Source: Opitutaceae bacterium
Lineage (GTDB): Bacteria; Verrucomicrobiota; Verrucomicrobiia; Opitutales; Opitutaceae
Reading direction: 5' to 3'
Length of the DNA: 64,000 nt
Assembly (NCBI GenBank): GCA_030693515.1
Contig: JAUYAK010000019.1
Coordinates: 1-64,000 of the forward strand
Part shown: one piece after another, positions 25,845 through 34,703 of the stretch
Layout of the letters: every line of letters starts with the position of its first letter
How positions within the stretch are numbered: the first letter of the stretch is position 1
Translations under genes and position numbers: made by a program
Notes under the pieces: generated by a model
What the model saw: the letters and a program-made list of their open reading frames with translations, nothing else
Told to the model about the DNA's origin: nothing
Databases searched by the model: none

Positions 25845-26576
25845 ATGTCACTGCGTATCCTGATTAACGGTGCCAAGGGCCGCATGGGCCAGGCGGTCGC
25901 CAGCGCTGCGCCCGAGCTCGGCCTCGCCATCGCGGCGGCCGTCGATGTCGGCGACGATCTCTCGGCGGGCTTGGCGCGGGCCGATGTCGCGATCGATTTC
26001 AGCGCCCACTCGGCGACTCGCCGTCTGCTCGAGGCCGCCGTAGCGCAACAGAAGCCGGTGGTGCTCGGCACAACAGGCCACAGTGCCACGGAAAAAATGC
26101 AGCTGCTCACGCTGGCTGCGAAGGTGCCGTGCGTGTGGGCGGGCAATTTTTCCGTCGGCGTCAACCTGCTCTTCGCCCTCACCCGCCGCGCTTCCGCCAT
26201 TCTCGGCAGCGACTACGACGCCGAGGTGATCGAGATGCACCATCGCTTCAAAAAAGACGCCCCCAGCGGCACCGCCGCGCGCCTGCTCGAGATCATCCTG
26301 GAGGAGCGGAAGCTCACGGCCAACGCGCTGCGCCACGGCCGCGAGGGCATCACCGGTGAGCGCACTCCGACTGAGGTCGGCATCCACGCCCTGCGTGGCG
26401 GCGATGTCGTCGGCGATCACACGGTGATGTTTGCGGCACTCGGCGAGCGTCTCGAGTTGACGCACAAGGCGAGCGATCGCGGCATCTTTGCCCGCGGTGC
26501 GCTGCGGGCCGCCCAGTGGGTGGTGGGTCAGCCGGCTGGCGTCTATGACATGCAGGACGTCCTCGGCCTGAAGTGA
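25845..26576 (+). CDS. dapB: 4-hydroxy-tetrahydrodipicolinate reductase
   Basis: 243 residues. NGAKGRMGQAV is the NAD(P)H-binding loop; the catalytic region EMHHRFKKDAPSGTA contains the His-His-x5-Lys pattern of the family. GTTGHS and NFSVGVNLLF are also conserved. It performs the second committed step of diaminopimelate synthesis and lies directly after dapA, with ruvA four bases after its stop, forming dapA-dapB-ruvA. Confidence 0.95.
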   Translation: MSLRILINGAKGRMGQAVASAAPELGLAIAAAVDVGDDLSAGLARADVAIDFSAHSATRRLLEAAVAQQKPVVLGTTGHSATEKMQLLTLAAKVPCVWAGNFSVGVNLLFALTRRASAILGSDYDAEVIEMHHRFKKDAPSGTAARLLEIILEERKLTANALRHGREGITGERTPTEVGIHALRGGDVVGDHTVMFAALGERLELTHKASDRGIFARGALRAAQWVVGQPAGVYDMQDVLGLK

Positions 26577-26580
26577 GGCC

Positions 26581-27186
26581 ATGATCACCTCCATCCAAGG
26601 CACGCTCACCGCCACGACGCCGCTGCACGCGATCATCGAACTTGGCGGTTTCGGCTACGAGGTGCATGTGCCGGTGACGACCGCCGAGAAACTCCCCTCA
26701 CCCGGCGCGACGGTGAAGCTCCATACCCTGGTCATCTACCGCGAGGATGCGCAGACGCTCTACGGTTTCGCCTCGGCCGCGGAACGCGATTTCTTCCGCC
26801 TCATGATCGAGCATGTCTCCGGCGTAGGCCCGAAGGGCGCCCTCGGCATCATGAGCCGGCTCTCGGTTTCGTCACTGGAAAATGCGATTCGCGCCGGCGA
26901 CATTGCGTTGCTCGCGAAGACTCCGGGCATCGGCAAAAAAACCGCCGAGCGCCTGGTCGTCGAGCTGAAGGCCAAGGTGGGCGGCGACACGAGCACCACG
27001 ACTTTGGGCGGCGGCGAAAATCCTTCCACCGAGGCGACTCCGTCCGCTCATCGTGACGCCGTCTCTGCCTTGATTGCGCTCGGCTACAAGGCCGCCGACG
27101 CTGACACGGCCGTGCGGCGCTCGGCGCTGGCGCTCGGCGCCAAAGCCACGGCCGAGACCCTGATCAAGAAGTCACTCGCGGGCTGA
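26581..27186 (+). CDS. ruvA: Holliday junction branch-migration complex subunit RuvA
   Basis: 201 residues, normal length. The OB-fold N-terminus (MITSIQGTLTATTP) is followed by the helix-hairpin-helix pair VSGVGPKGALGIMS and TPGIGKKTAERLVVELK. The C-terminal domain III (AVSALIALGYKAADADTAVR) binds RuvB. It recognises four-way junctions and directs the RuvB motor. ruvB and ruvC are not adjacent. It is the last gene of the dapA-dapB-ruvA unit and is followed by a hairpin at 27201-27237. Confidence 0.95.
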   Translation: MITSIQGTLTATTPLHAIIELGGFGYEVHVPVTTAEKLPSPGATVKLHTLVIYREDAQTLYGFASAAERDFFRLMIEHVSGVGPKGALGIMSRLSVSSLENAIRAGDIALLAKTPGIGKKTAERLVVELKAKVGGDTSTTTLGGGENPSTEATPSAHRDAVSALIALGYKAADADTAVRRSALALGAKATAETLIKKSLAG

Positions 27187-27200
27187 AGGGTGTCTGAACG

Positions 27201-27237
27201 AAAAAAAGACGGCGCTTCGCGCCGCCTTTCGGTTTTT
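27201..27237. terminator. Bidirectional intrinsic terminator between ruvA and the anti-sigma gene
   Basis: The hairpin GGCGC-TTC-GCGCC (27211-27223) is flanked by seven A on the left and CTTTCGGTTTTT on the right. Read on the minus strand it gives the hairpin followed by GTCTTTTTTT. It lies between the converging ruvA and anti-sigma genes and could stop both. Confidence 0.75.
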
Positions 27238-27257
27238 AAAATATTTTTTCGCTTCGG

Positions 27258-27923
27258 TCAGGGCCGGAACTCGAAGGCTGCGCGCTCCGCCGTGATCTCA
27301 CCCGGTTTGCGCACCGTCAATAACGGCCGCGATTCGGGCGCGCCTTTGAACAGATTGGTATCGAAACGCAGATCGTCGGCTGAGACGGTCACGTTCATGG
27401 GGGCGATTTGCACACCCTGCATCCACGCAAACTGCGGGGCCAGCGCCGCGGGGCCCGGCGACGCTTGACGGGTCAGTGCGATCGAATCGCCTGTCAGGGC
27501 GGGGCGTTGCACAATACCGCCGGCGCGCGGCACCGGGGCAGTGGCGAGGGTCTCGCTGGCGACGGGCGTGAGATGGGCGGCGACGTGGTCTCCGCGGCCG
27601 CTCGGCCCGACCCGGCTGACCAGCACGAAGGCCACGCAGGCGGCGGCCGCAGCCAAGGAACCGCGTGCGACAAAGCCCAGGGGGCGGCGCTGTGCGACCA
27701 CGGCCTCGAACGTGAGGATATTACCCGGTTTGGCCGTGGGAGCGTCGGCGGCGAAGTCGGCTGCGAGCACCTTGCAGGCTTTCTGCATGCGGCAGTATTG
27801 CTCGTAGGTGCGACGGCGGCCGGCGTTGGCCTTGATTTCGGTCTCAAGCCGGACGGCAGCGGATGCCGACAGCTCGTGGTCGACGTAGAGGTTGAGCAGT
27901 TCGATGAACTCGTGATCTTTCAT
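27258..27923 (-). CDS. Membrane anti-sigma factor-like protein paired with the ECF sigma gene
   Basis: 221 residues. The N-terminal helical domain FIELLNLYVDHELSASAAVR is of the anti-sigma (ASD) type, and YEQYCRMQKAC has two Cys, but the His-x3-Cys-x2-Cys zinc pattern of ZAS domains is not formed. One membrane helix lies about residues 86-103 (ARGSLAAAAACVAFVLVS), with a Pro/Ala-rich periplasmic tail of about 115 residues. Its start overlaps the sigma stop by ATGA, the usual arrangement for sigma/anti-sigma pairs. The inducing signal is unknown. Confidence 0.7.
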   Translation of the reverse strand: MKDHEFIELLNLYVDHELSASAAVRLETEIKANAGRRRTYEQYCRMQKACKVLAADFAADAPTAKPGNILTFEAVVAQRRPLGFVARGSLAAAAACVAFVLVSRVGPSGRGDHVAAHLTPVASETLATAPVPRAGGIVQRPALTGDSIALTRQASPGPAALAPQFAWMQGVQIAPMNVTVSADDLRFDTNLFKGAPESRPLLTVRKPGEITAERAAFEFRP

Positions 27924-28522
27924 TTGAAGTCCTCGCCGAGTTTGGCGCGCAGGCTTTCGCGAGCGCGGGCAATCCGGCTTTTTACGGTTCCCACGGAGAT
28001 TGCCAGGATGGCGGCAATCTCTTCATAGGACAGGTTCTTGATGTTGCGCAACACGAGGATTTCGCGGTGCTTGGTGGAGAGCCGCTCCATCCCTTTGCCG
28101 ATGCGAGCGACGAATTCCTGGGTCACAGTAATATCGTCGGGGGATTCGACTTCGGCGGGGATGATGTCGGCCAGGGTCATGTCGTTTTCAGCGCTGACGG
28201 GCGCATCGAAGGAGACGGATTTGTCCCGCTTGCGCCGCCACCAATACCAGTAGCGGTTGCGGGCGAGATTGGTGGCGATCTGATAGAGCCAGGTGGAGAA
28301 GGCGGAGTCGCCGCGGAAATTGACGAGGCCGCGGTGGGCCCTGATGAAAGCGTCCTGCGTCACCTCCTCGGCGTCCTGCTGGTTGCGGAGCAACTGGTGC
28401 ACCATGGCATAGATGCGATCCCAGTAGCGTGAGACCATTTCGTCGAAAGCCGACTGATCGCCGCCCTTGAATCGGTCGACGAGCACCCGGTCGAGGGCTA
28501 CTTCTTGAGCTTTGGCGGACAT
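27920..28522 (-). CDS. ECF-type RNA polymerase sigma factor
   Basis: 200 residues from ATG 28522; a GTG at 28567 would add 15 residues. Region 2 reads AFDEMVSRYWDRIYAMVHQLL then DAEEVTQDAFIRAHRGL and FSTWLYQIATNLARNRYW. Region 4 (STKHREILVLRNIKNLSYEEIAAILAISVGTVKSRI) is a standard helix-turn-helix. It overlaps the anti-sigma gene downstream by four bases. It resembles the RpoE-like group with membrane anti-sigma control, probably responding to envelope conditions. Confidence 0.9.
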   Translation of the reverse strand: MSAKAQEVALDRVLVDRFKGGDQSAFDEMVSRYWDRIYAMVHQLLRNQQDAEEVTQDAFIRAHRGLVNFRGDSAFSTWLYQIATNLARNRYWYWWRRKRDKSVSFDAPVSAENDMTLADIIPAEVESPDDITVTQEFVARIGKGMERLSTKHREILVLRNIKNLSYEEIAAILAISVGTVKSRIARARESLRAKLGEDFK

Positions 28523-28695
28523 ACGTTCCGCTTCGCTCAGATTGGAGTAATCTTTAAAAGTTCCCACGGATTTTGATGGAGGCCGCGTGGATAGGTGTGG
28601 CGAGTGCGGCGGTCAATGGCCGCCAAGGTCGCTGGGGAGAAAATTCTTGCAACCCCCGACCGCTGAAACCCATTTTCCGCCTTTGCTCGGGGCGG

Positions 28696-28770
28696 GGGTC
28701 GATAGCTCAATGGTAGAGCAGCGTCCTTTTAAGTCGTTGGTTCTGGGTTCGAATCCCAGTCGACCCACCA
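28696..28770 (+). tRNA. tRNA-Lys (TTT anticodon)
   Basis: Acceptor GGGTCGA/TCGACCC, D arm GCTC/GAGC, anticodon loop CTTTTAA (TTT), T arm CTGGG-TTCGAAT-CCCAG and encoded CCA at 28768-28770. The anticodon stem GCGTC/GTCGT contains one T-T mismatch. It lies between the divergent ECF sigma gene and the response regulator. Confidence 0.9.
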
Positions 28771-28792
28771 TCCCGCGCACCACACCCCATTG

Positions 28793-29443
28793 ATGAAACG
28801 CCTCGTCCTGATCGAAGACCAAACCGCCGTGCGCGAGATGCTCGTCGCCATCTTGGGCTCCGACACCCTCTACCAGATTGTGGGTCAGGCGGGCGACGGC
28901 CAGGCCGGCGTCCAGCTCTGTCTCGATACCTCGCCCGATGTGATTATTCTCGACGCCAAGTTGCCTGGCCTGAACGGCGTCGATGTCCTGCGCCGTGTGC
29001 GCAAAAAGCTCCCGGCGGTGCGCACGCTCGTCTTTTCCGGCTACGAAAACCCCGTGCTCCTGCGCGAGATGCTCGCCGCTGGTGCCAACGGCTTCGTGGA
29101 AAAGACCGCCGGCCTCGCCGAGCTGAAGCAGGGCCTCGACACCGTCGCGGGCGGCGGGGACTACTTTGGCCCTGGGATTACCAAGCTCCTCCTCTCCGTC
29201 GCCGCCAATCCCGCTCGCTCGTCGGCCCCCGCTGATCCGCTTACCGCCCGCGAGCGCGAGATTCTCCAGCTCGTCGCCGAGAGCCACAGCACGCGCGAGA
29301 TTGCCGAGAAGCTCGGCCTTAGCAGCAAGACGGTGGACAACCATCGCACCAACCTCATGCGCAAGCTCAACCTGCACGACGTGGCCAGCCTCACCCGCCA
29401 CGCGCTTGACGTCGGTTTGATCCAGACCGGCAAACCGGTGTGA
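28793..29443 (+). CDS. NarL/FixJ-type response regulator
   Basis: 216 residues. The receiver domain (residues 1-120) has the acidic pair in LIEDQ, the phospho-acceptor Asp in VIILDAKLPG, Ser in LVFSGYE and Lys in VEKTAG. The C-terminal LuxR-type helix-turn-helix is LTAREREILQLVAESHSTRE through SKTVDNHRTNLMRKL. It is a DNA-binding regulator activated by a histidine kinase; no kinase lies in the window, so it is an orphan here. A TTG three bases upstream could also start it. The Pal-like lipoprotein gene follows 87 bp later. Confidence 0.9.
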   Translation: MKRLVLIEDQTAVREMLVAILGSDTLYQIVGQAGDGQAGVQLCLDTSPDVIILDAKLPGLNGVDVLRRVRKKLPAVRTLVFSGYENPVLLREMLAAGANGFVEKTAGLAELKQGLDTVAGGGDYFGPGITKLLLSVAANPARSSAPADPLTAREREILQLVAESHSTREIAEKLGLSSKTVDNHRTNLMRKLNLHDVASLTRHALDVGLIQTGKPV

Positions 29444-29530
29444 AGAAGTTCAACGCTAAATTTCTTGCGACCCCGCGCGCGATTGCGCCATAGCACTGCC
29501 CTCTCGTCGCACCACACCGCTCCCTCGCAC

Positions 29531-30106
29531 ATGAAACTTGTCTCGAAATATCTTCCGCTCGTCCTCGCCGGCGCCGCGCTCCTCTTCGCGGGCTGCACCA
29601 AGAAGCCCACTCGGCCCACGCCAAGCGACACGAGCCCGATGGGCACCGGCGGCCGCATCACCGACGCAGGCAATCTCGGCGGCGAGCTGCCCCCGGGCTT
29701 TGAGAACCGCACGGAGGGAGACTGGGTCGGCAACCAAAACCGCGTGGCCCTGCAGTCGCAGACGATCTACTTCGACTTCGATCAATCAGCCATCAAGCCC
29801 GCCGAGCGCGAGAAGCTGAAAGCCGCCAAGGACTACCTCGACAAGAATCCCACGCACCGGCTCCTGCTCGAGGGCCGCTGCGACTGGCGCGGCACGGCGG
29901 AATACAATCTCAGCCTCGGCGACCGCCGCGCGATTTCTGTCAAAAAATATCTCGTCTCGATCGGCGTCGCTGCGACGCGCATTGAGAGCATCTCCAAGGG
30001 CAGCCTCGAGGCCGCCAAGAATGCCGACGACGCTACGATGGCCACGGATCGCCGCGTCGACCTGGTCGTCATCAATTCGGCCGGCGCCACCCCGCAGCCG
30101 CTCTGA
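29531..30106 (+). CDS. Pal-type peptidoglycan-associated lipoprotein
   Basis: 191 residues from ATG 29531. The lipoprotein signal ends LLFAGC with Cys as acylation site. The C-terminal OmpA-like domain has YFDFDQSAIKPAEREKL, LLLEGRCDWRGTAEYNLSLGDRRA and ATDRRVDLVV, the peptidoglycan-binding signature; the usual EGHxDxRGT appears as EGRCDWRGT, with Arg-Cys in place of His. It anchors the outer membrane to peptidoglycan as part of Tol-Pal; the tol genes are not nearby. A strong terminator follows. Confidence 0.88.
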   Translation: MKLVSKYLPLVLAGAALLFAGCTKKPTRPTPSDTSPMGTGGRITDAGNLGGELPPGFENRTEGDWVGNQNRVALQSQTIYFDFDQSAIKPAEREKLKAAKDYLDKNPTHRLLLEGRCDWRGTAEYNLSLGDRRAISVKKYLVSIGVAATRIESISKGSLEAAKNADDATMATDRRVDLVVINSAGATPQPL

Positions 30107-30130
30107 GGCAGAAATATCTCCGTTCCCAAA

Positions 30131-30157
30131 GCCGGGCCTCCGAGGCCCGGCTTTTTT
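30131..30157 (+). terminator. Intrinsic terminator after the Pal-like gene
   Basis: GCCGGGCCT-CCG-AGGCCCGGC (30131-30151) is a perfect 9-bp stem with a three-base loop, followed by six T at 30152-30157. It is 25 bp after the lipoprotein stop. Confidence 0.9.
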
Positions 30158-30231
30158 CGTGTCGGAAACAAGGTCGATGCGTTTACGGTAGCGGAAAAGC
30201 TCCGGTCGTTCGTTATTAGCCGTGTTGTCCC

Positions 30232-30765
30232 ATGCCCCAGCCTGAGCCCGAAGAAGCCCGTTGGTTTGCCGCCGAAGTGCAGCCGCACGACGCGGCGCTG
30301 CGCGCGTGGCTGCGTGGGCGATTTCCCTCGCTCGTCGACATCGACGACATCGTGCAGGAAACCTTTGCGCGCGTGCTCCAACTCCGCGCCCGCGACCCGC
30401 TCCGCGCTCACGCGGTCAAGCCCCTGCTCTTCACCACCGCGCGCAACCTCGCGCTCGACCTGCTCCGCCGCCGCCAGATCGTGCCGATGGAATCATTTTC
30501 CGAAATCGACGGCGAATGCTTCGCCGATGAGACGCCCGGCATAGGCGAGGCCGTGAGCCGCCGGCAGGAACTCGCCTTGCTCGCCGAAGCGATCCAAGCG
30601 CTGCCCGATCGCTGTCGGCAGGTGCTCACGCTCCGCAAAATCTACGGCCTGCCGCAGAAGGAAATCGCGCGCCAGCTCGGCATCTCGGAGCACACCGTCG
30701 AGGTGCAGGTGGGAGCGGGCGTGCGGCGCTGCGCCGATTATCTCGCCCGCCTCGGCCTGCCTTGA
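30232..30765 (+). CDS. FecI-like ECF sigma factor
   Basis: 177 residues. Region 2 has LVDIDDIVQETFARVLQL and LFTTARNLALDLLRRR; region 4 has ALPDRCRQVLTLRKIYGLPQKE and ISEHTVEVQVGAGVRRC. The GLPQKEIA pattern is typical of the FecI group, in which cell-surface signals are relayed by a FecR protein. Its stop overlaps a possible TTG start of the FecR-like gene, and the receptor gene follows, giving the classic fecI-fecR-fecA order. Confidence 0.9.
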   Translation: MPQPEPEEARWFAAEVQPHDAALRAWLRGRFPSLVDIDDIVQETFARVLQLRARDPLRAHAVKPLLFTTARNLALDLLRRRQIVPMESFSEIDGECFADETPGIGEAVSRRQELALLAEAIQALPDRCRQVLTLRKIYGLPQKEIARQLGISEHTVEVQVGAGVRRCADYLARLGLP

Positions 30766-30779
30766 ATGAAGGCCACCCC

Positions 30780-31787
30780 ATGAGCATCCCGGATAATTCC
30801 CGCTCGGAAGAGACCATCGCCATCGAGGCCGCCGACTGGGTCGCGCGCCGCGACCGCGGGCTCACGGCCGCGGAGCAGGATGCATTTCTCCAGTGGCTGC
30901 ACTCCCACCCGCACCATCGCCAGGCCCTCACCCGCCTCGATCGCGCCTGGTCCGCGCTCGATTCTCTGGCCGCTTGGCAGCCAGCGGATGGCGCGCAGCC
31001 CAATCCCGATCTCCTCGCGCCGCCACGGACCAGCGGCCGTGGTTTCGCGTGGTGGACGTCATTCGTCGGCGTGGGCGTCGCCGCCTCGATTGCGCTGGTC
31101 GTTTGGCACGGTTCGTCATCCGGGCCCGAGGGCATCACCGTCGCGCCCGGCGTGCGCGTGATTGCCCGGCCGGAGCGGCAGGCGCTCGCCGACGGTTCCA
31201 TCGCCGAGCTCAACCATGGCGGGCGCTTCGAGGTCGCTTTCGACGGGACCGAGCGGCGCGTGCGCCTGCGCGAAGGCGAGCTGCATGTGACGGTGGTGAA
31301 GGATGCGGCCCGGCCGTTTCTCGTCGAAGCCGGCGGCGTGACCGTGCGCGCCGTGGGCACCGCCTTTAACGTCCGCCGCGAACGCGACAGCGTCGAGGTC
31401 ATCGTCACCGAGGGCCGGGTCCAGGTGGAATCGTCCGTCGGTGCTCCCGTGCCTGTGGCCAGCGGCGAGCGCGCGCGCATCGCCGCAGGCGCGCGGCCGC
31501 TGGTGACCCCGACGGATGCCATGGCAATCACGCGCGAATTGGCGTGGCGCGGCGTGCGATTGGAGTTCGAGGCGCTCCCGCTCGAGGCCGTCGTCACCGA
31601 ATTCAACCTGCGCAACGCCCGCCAGCTCGCCATCGGCGACGCCGCCGCCGGTCGCGTGAAGGTGGCGGGCACGTTCCGCGCCGACGAGCCGGAGGCGTTT
31701 GTCCGCCTGTTGGAGGCCAGCTTCGGCATCGCCGTCGATCGCACCGCCACCGGCCCGTGGGTGCTGCGCAGCGTCGCGGCGCGATGA
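30780..31787 (+). CDS. FecR-like membrane sigma regulator
   Basis: 335 residues from ATG 30780 (a TTG at 30762 would overlap the sigma stop). The N-terminal cytoplasmic FecR/DUF4880 region has EAADWVARRDRGLTAAEQDAF and FLQWLHSHPHHRQAL. One membrane helix lies about residues 85-102. The periplasmic FecR domain contains ADGSIAELN and VEAGGVTVRAVGTAFNVRRE. The C-terminus (LEFEALPLEAVVTEFNLRN...) resembles the DUF4974/STN-like domain that touches the receptor. It would pass a ligand signal from the outer-membrane receptor to the sigma factor. Confidence 0.88.
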   Translation: MSIPDNSRSEETIAIEAADWVARRDRGLTAAEQDAFLQWLHSHPHHRQALTRLDRAWSALDSLAAWQPADGAQPNPDLLAPPRTSGRGFAWWTSFVGVGVAASIALVVWHGSSSGPEGITVAPGVRVIARPERQALADGSIAELNHGGRFEVAFDGTERRVRLREGELHVTVVKDAARPFLVEAGGVTVRAVGTAFNVRRERDSVEVIVTEGRVQVESSVGAPVPVASGERARIAAGARPLVTPTDAMAITRELAWRGVRLEFEALPLEAVVTEFNLRNARQLAIGDAAAGRVKVAGTFRADEPEAFVRLLEASFGIAVDRTATGPWVLRSVAAR

Positions 31788-31806
31788 TCTACCACATCGG
31801 AAATCA

Positions 31807-31903
31807 GGTCACAGAGGGCACGGAGCGCTGACCCTGAAGTTCACAGAGGCAAACCGGTCGTCTTCTCCGTGACCTCTGTGTCCGCACTCTGTGTTCTCTG
31901 TGG
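31807..31903. repeat. CACAGAG-type interspersed palindrome upstream of the TonB receptor
   Basis: The left arm carries CACAGAGGGCACGGAG and the right arm CTCCGTGACCTCTGTG, matching as inverted repeats with one mismatch; further CTCTGTG units follow to 31903. It is related to the copies at 57124-57191 and 57469-57543. It occupies much of the 230-bp gap between the FecR-like gene and the receptor; no other feature was seen in that gap. Confidence 0.7.
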
Positions 31904-32017
31904 AAAAAATCTTTCGCCCACCGCTAACGGAAACTGCGCCGCCATTCGTTTCAGCCTCCGGACGCGCGCTCCGTTTTCATACCCCACCCTGCGCTCCGCC
32001 CACCGCATGAAATCCCC

Positions 32018-34666
32018 ATGACCCCCCTTCGCCGCCTCGCGCGGCTCGGACGCTTCGCCTTTGCGTGTGTCTGCGTGGTGCTCGGCGCCGCGTGGGCCGC
32101 CGGGGCGGATCCACCAAAGACTTCCTTCCGCCTGCCCGAAGGCGACGCCGCCGTCACTCTCCGGCAGTTTTCCCAGCAAGCCCGCACGCCGATCATTTAC
32201 CCGATCGATCTCGTGCGCGGCGTGCGCACCCATCCTGTGCAGGGCACGTTCACCGCCCGCGAGGCACTGGACCGCATGGTGGCCGGCACCGAGCTGATCG
32301 TGTCGCAGGACGCAAGCACCGGCGCCCTCACCGTGGGACGTTCCGCGCACCCGCACCCGGCCGCGCCTTCTCCGCGCAACACCACGCAAACCCATTCCCC
32401 TCCCGAAATCATCACCTCCGCCATGAAACCCCGCCCCCTCCTTGCCGCCGTCCTTGGCTTTTTCGCCGGCCATTCCGCCGGCGCCCAGACCGTCGCCCCC
32501 GGCACCACACCGCGCGACGCCGACGTCATCACCCTCAACGCTTTCACCGTATCCGCTACACCTGCCAACGGCTATCGCGCCGAGCAGACCGTCTCCGGCA
32601 CGCTCATCGCCACCGACGTGAAGCGCATGCCGGCCAGCATCCAGGTCGTGACCGAGGCGCTCATCTCGGACATGGACACGCGCCGCGTCGAGGACTCGAT
32701 CCGCTTTGTGAGTGGCGTCGGTCTCGGCGCGCGCAACGAGGGCTCCGGCGGCGGCTCCCGCAGCGAGCAGTTCGTCGTGCGTGGGTTCCATACCTCGCAG
32801 ATTCTGCGCAACGGCATCCGGATGCAGGGCATCACCAACTCCGCCAACCTCGAACGCATCGAAGTGCTCAAGGGCCCCAGCTCGATCTTCTTCGGCGCCT
32901 CCGATCCCGGCGGCGTCATCAACGTCATCACCAAGAAGCCGCTCCCCGAGCGCTACGCCTCCGTGCGCCTCGGCTTTGGCGACGACAGTTACAAATACGC
33001 CGAGTTCGACTTCAACCAGCCCGTCGTCGAAAAGAAGCTGCTCCTTCGGATCATGGGCTCGCGACTCGACACGGAGGGCTGGCGCAAGTTCTGGCGCGAC
33101 GAGCAGGACTTCCTCAGCGGCGTTGTCGAGTGGAACCCCAACGCGACCACGCGCGTGACCCTCGACGCGCAGCACCGCAAGCAAGGCGGCATTCAGGAGC
33201 GCCTCGGCGACGTGTTTCTCACCTCCGACCGGCCGGCACCCTTCAGCCAGCAGCTTCTCACAGGCGCCGCCCATGCCCGCGCCGTCGAGCTCGGCGCGCT
33301 CACGCCCAGCGACACCTACGACGACGAGGCGAACTTCTACTCCGTCACCGTCACTCAAAAGCTCGGCGACCGCCTTCTCTTCAGCGCCGTGCACGGCGCG
33401 AGCGACAGCAACCGCCTCCAGCGCACGACCGTCACCCGCAACCGGATCGCGGTGAACGACAATCATTCCTACTTCGACCGTCCCGGCATCTCCTCGATCG
33501 GCGCGATCAACCGCACGTTCAACCTCAACGTGCTCGCCACCTTCGACGTGGTCGGAACGAAGAACAAACTCGTCGCCGGCTGGGACCGCTCCGAGATCGG
33601 CACCAGCGAGCGGCTCTTTGCGTGGGCCAACAACAGCCCGTTCACCACGAAACGCTTCCTTTTCGACGCGGGCACCGAGGCCGACATCTTCGGTGTGCGC
33701 CGCTACCCCACGCTCGCGGAGATCGGCACGCCCGGCGGCCCGGGGGCGGTGGTCAACAACCCGTGGAACAAGCCCGTCTGGCAGCAGGGCGCCTACGTGA
33801 CCAACCAGATGAGCCTCCTCGGCGACCGCCTCACCGTGCTCGCCGGCACGCGCTGGAGCGACCTCCGCGGGCAGGGCCGCACGGCGTGGACGCCGCAATA
33901 CGGCGCCACCTTCGCGCTCACCCCCGAGGTCTCGCTCTACGCGCTCCACTCGGAGTCGTTCCGCCCCAACGGCCGCGCGAGCACCATCGACCCCAACTCG
34001 CCTTTTTTCCCGCCGGAAGCCGGCGTGGGCGACGAGGCCGGCGTCAAGTTCACGCTCCTCCGCAACACACTCACCGGCACGGCCGCCGTCTTCCGCGTGG
34101 ACAAGACCAACGTCCGCCGCGTCAACAGCGGCGCCGCCGTGCTCGGCATCAACGGCGCCTCCCTCACCGACGGCGAACGCTCCGACGGCTTCGAGTTCGA
34201 CCTCGTCTGGACACCCGTGCGCAACGTCAGCATCATCGCCGCCTACGCGCACATCGACGCGCGCATCGTCGCCGACGTGATCAACACCGCCAGCTCGCCT
34301 GACCTCAACGGCGACGGCCGGCCCGACACGATCGGCCTCCCGCTCCGCGGCAACTCGCCCGACTCGTGGAGCCTCTGGGTCAAATACGATTTCACGGCGA
34401 AGCCGCTCGCGGGCCTCACGCTTAGCGCCGGCTACCAACGCCGCGACGGCCCGATTCCGCTCGATGCCTCGTTCGCGCGCAAGTTCGTGGTCGAGGATGG
34501 CTACAGCCGCCTCGATCTCATGGCCGGCTACGCCACGCGGGTTTTCCAGCGGCGCGTGAAATTCCAAGTCAACGTGGACAACGTCACCGACGAGTTCTAC
34601 GCCGACAAATCACTCGGTTACGCCAACCCCCGCACTTGGCGTGTCTCGGCGACGACGACGTTCTGA
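32018..34666 (+). CDS. FecA-like TonB-dependent receptor with STN domain and an internal second signal peptide
   Basis: 882 residues. Residues 1-30 form a signal peptide (RRLARLGRFAFACVCVVLGA). Residues 35-110 are an STN/secretin-like signalling domain (TLRQFSQQARTPIIYPIDLV, FTAREALDRMVAGTEL). After a His/Pro-rich linker, Met136 begins a second typical signal peptide, MKPRPLLAAVLGFFAGHSAG followed by AQ. The plug (IQVVTEALISDMDTRRVEDS, LERIEVLKGPSSIFFGASDPGG) and barrel follow, ending in Phe. It would import an iron chelate or other ligand and signal to the FecR/FecI pair upstream. The internal signal peptide suggests an in-frame join of an STN-only secreted gene with a complete receptor, or two alternative starts (32018 and 32423). 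Without the STN part the receptor could transport but not signal. Confidence 0.85.
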   Translation: MTPLRRLARLGRFAFACVCVVLGAAWAAGADPPKTSFRLPEGDAAVTLRQFSQQARTPIIYPIDLVRGVRTHPVQGTFTAREALDRMVAGTELIVSQDASTGALTVGRSAHPHPAAPSPRNTTQTHSPPEIITSAMKPRPLLAAVLGFFAGHSAGAQTVAPGTTPRDADVITLNAFTVSATPANGYRAEQTVSGTLIATDVKRMPASIQVVTEALISDMDTRRVEDSIRFVSGVGLGARNEGSGGGSRSEQFVVRGFHTSQILRNGIRMQGITNSANLERIEVLKGPSSIFFGASDPGGVINVITKKPLPERYASVRLGFGDDSYKYAEFDFNQPVVEKKLLLRIMGSRLDTEGWRKFWRDEQDFLSGVVEWNPNATTRVTLDAQHRKQGGIQERLGDVFLTSDRPAPFSQQLLTGAAHARAVELGALTPSDTYDDEANFYSVTVTQKLGDRLLFSAVHGASDSNRLQRTTVTRNRIAVNDNHSYFDRPGISSIGAINRTFNLNVLATFDVVGTKNKLVAGWDRSEIGTSERLFAWANNSPFTTKRFLFDAGTEADIFGVRRYPTLAEIGTPGGPGAVVNNPWNKPVWQQGAYVTNQMSLLGDRLTVLAGTRWSDLRGQGRTAWTPQYGATFALTPEVSLYALHSESFRPNGRASTIDPNSPFFPPEAGVGDEAGVKFTLLRNTLTGTAAVFRVDKTNVRRVNSGAAVLGINGASLTDGERSDGFEFDLVWTPVRNVSIIAAYAHIDARIVADVINTASSPDLNGDGRPDTIGLPLRGNSPDSWSLWVKYDFTAKPLAGLTLSAGYQRRDGPIPLDASFARKFVVEDGYSRLDLMAGYATRVFQRRVKFQVNVDNVTDEFYADKSLGYANPRTWRVSATTTF

Positions 34667-34703
34667 TTTTTCCGCGTGCCCCGCTGCACAGCGCCCCCTC
34701 CGA

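Noticed and set aside
31841-34567. Very long open frame on the minus strand opposite the TonB receptor
   Set aside because: Composition is low-complexity Val/Ala/Gly/Glu/Arg/Asp-rich with no family motif, while the plus strand encodes a clear receptor. It is an antisense by-product of strong GC3 bias.
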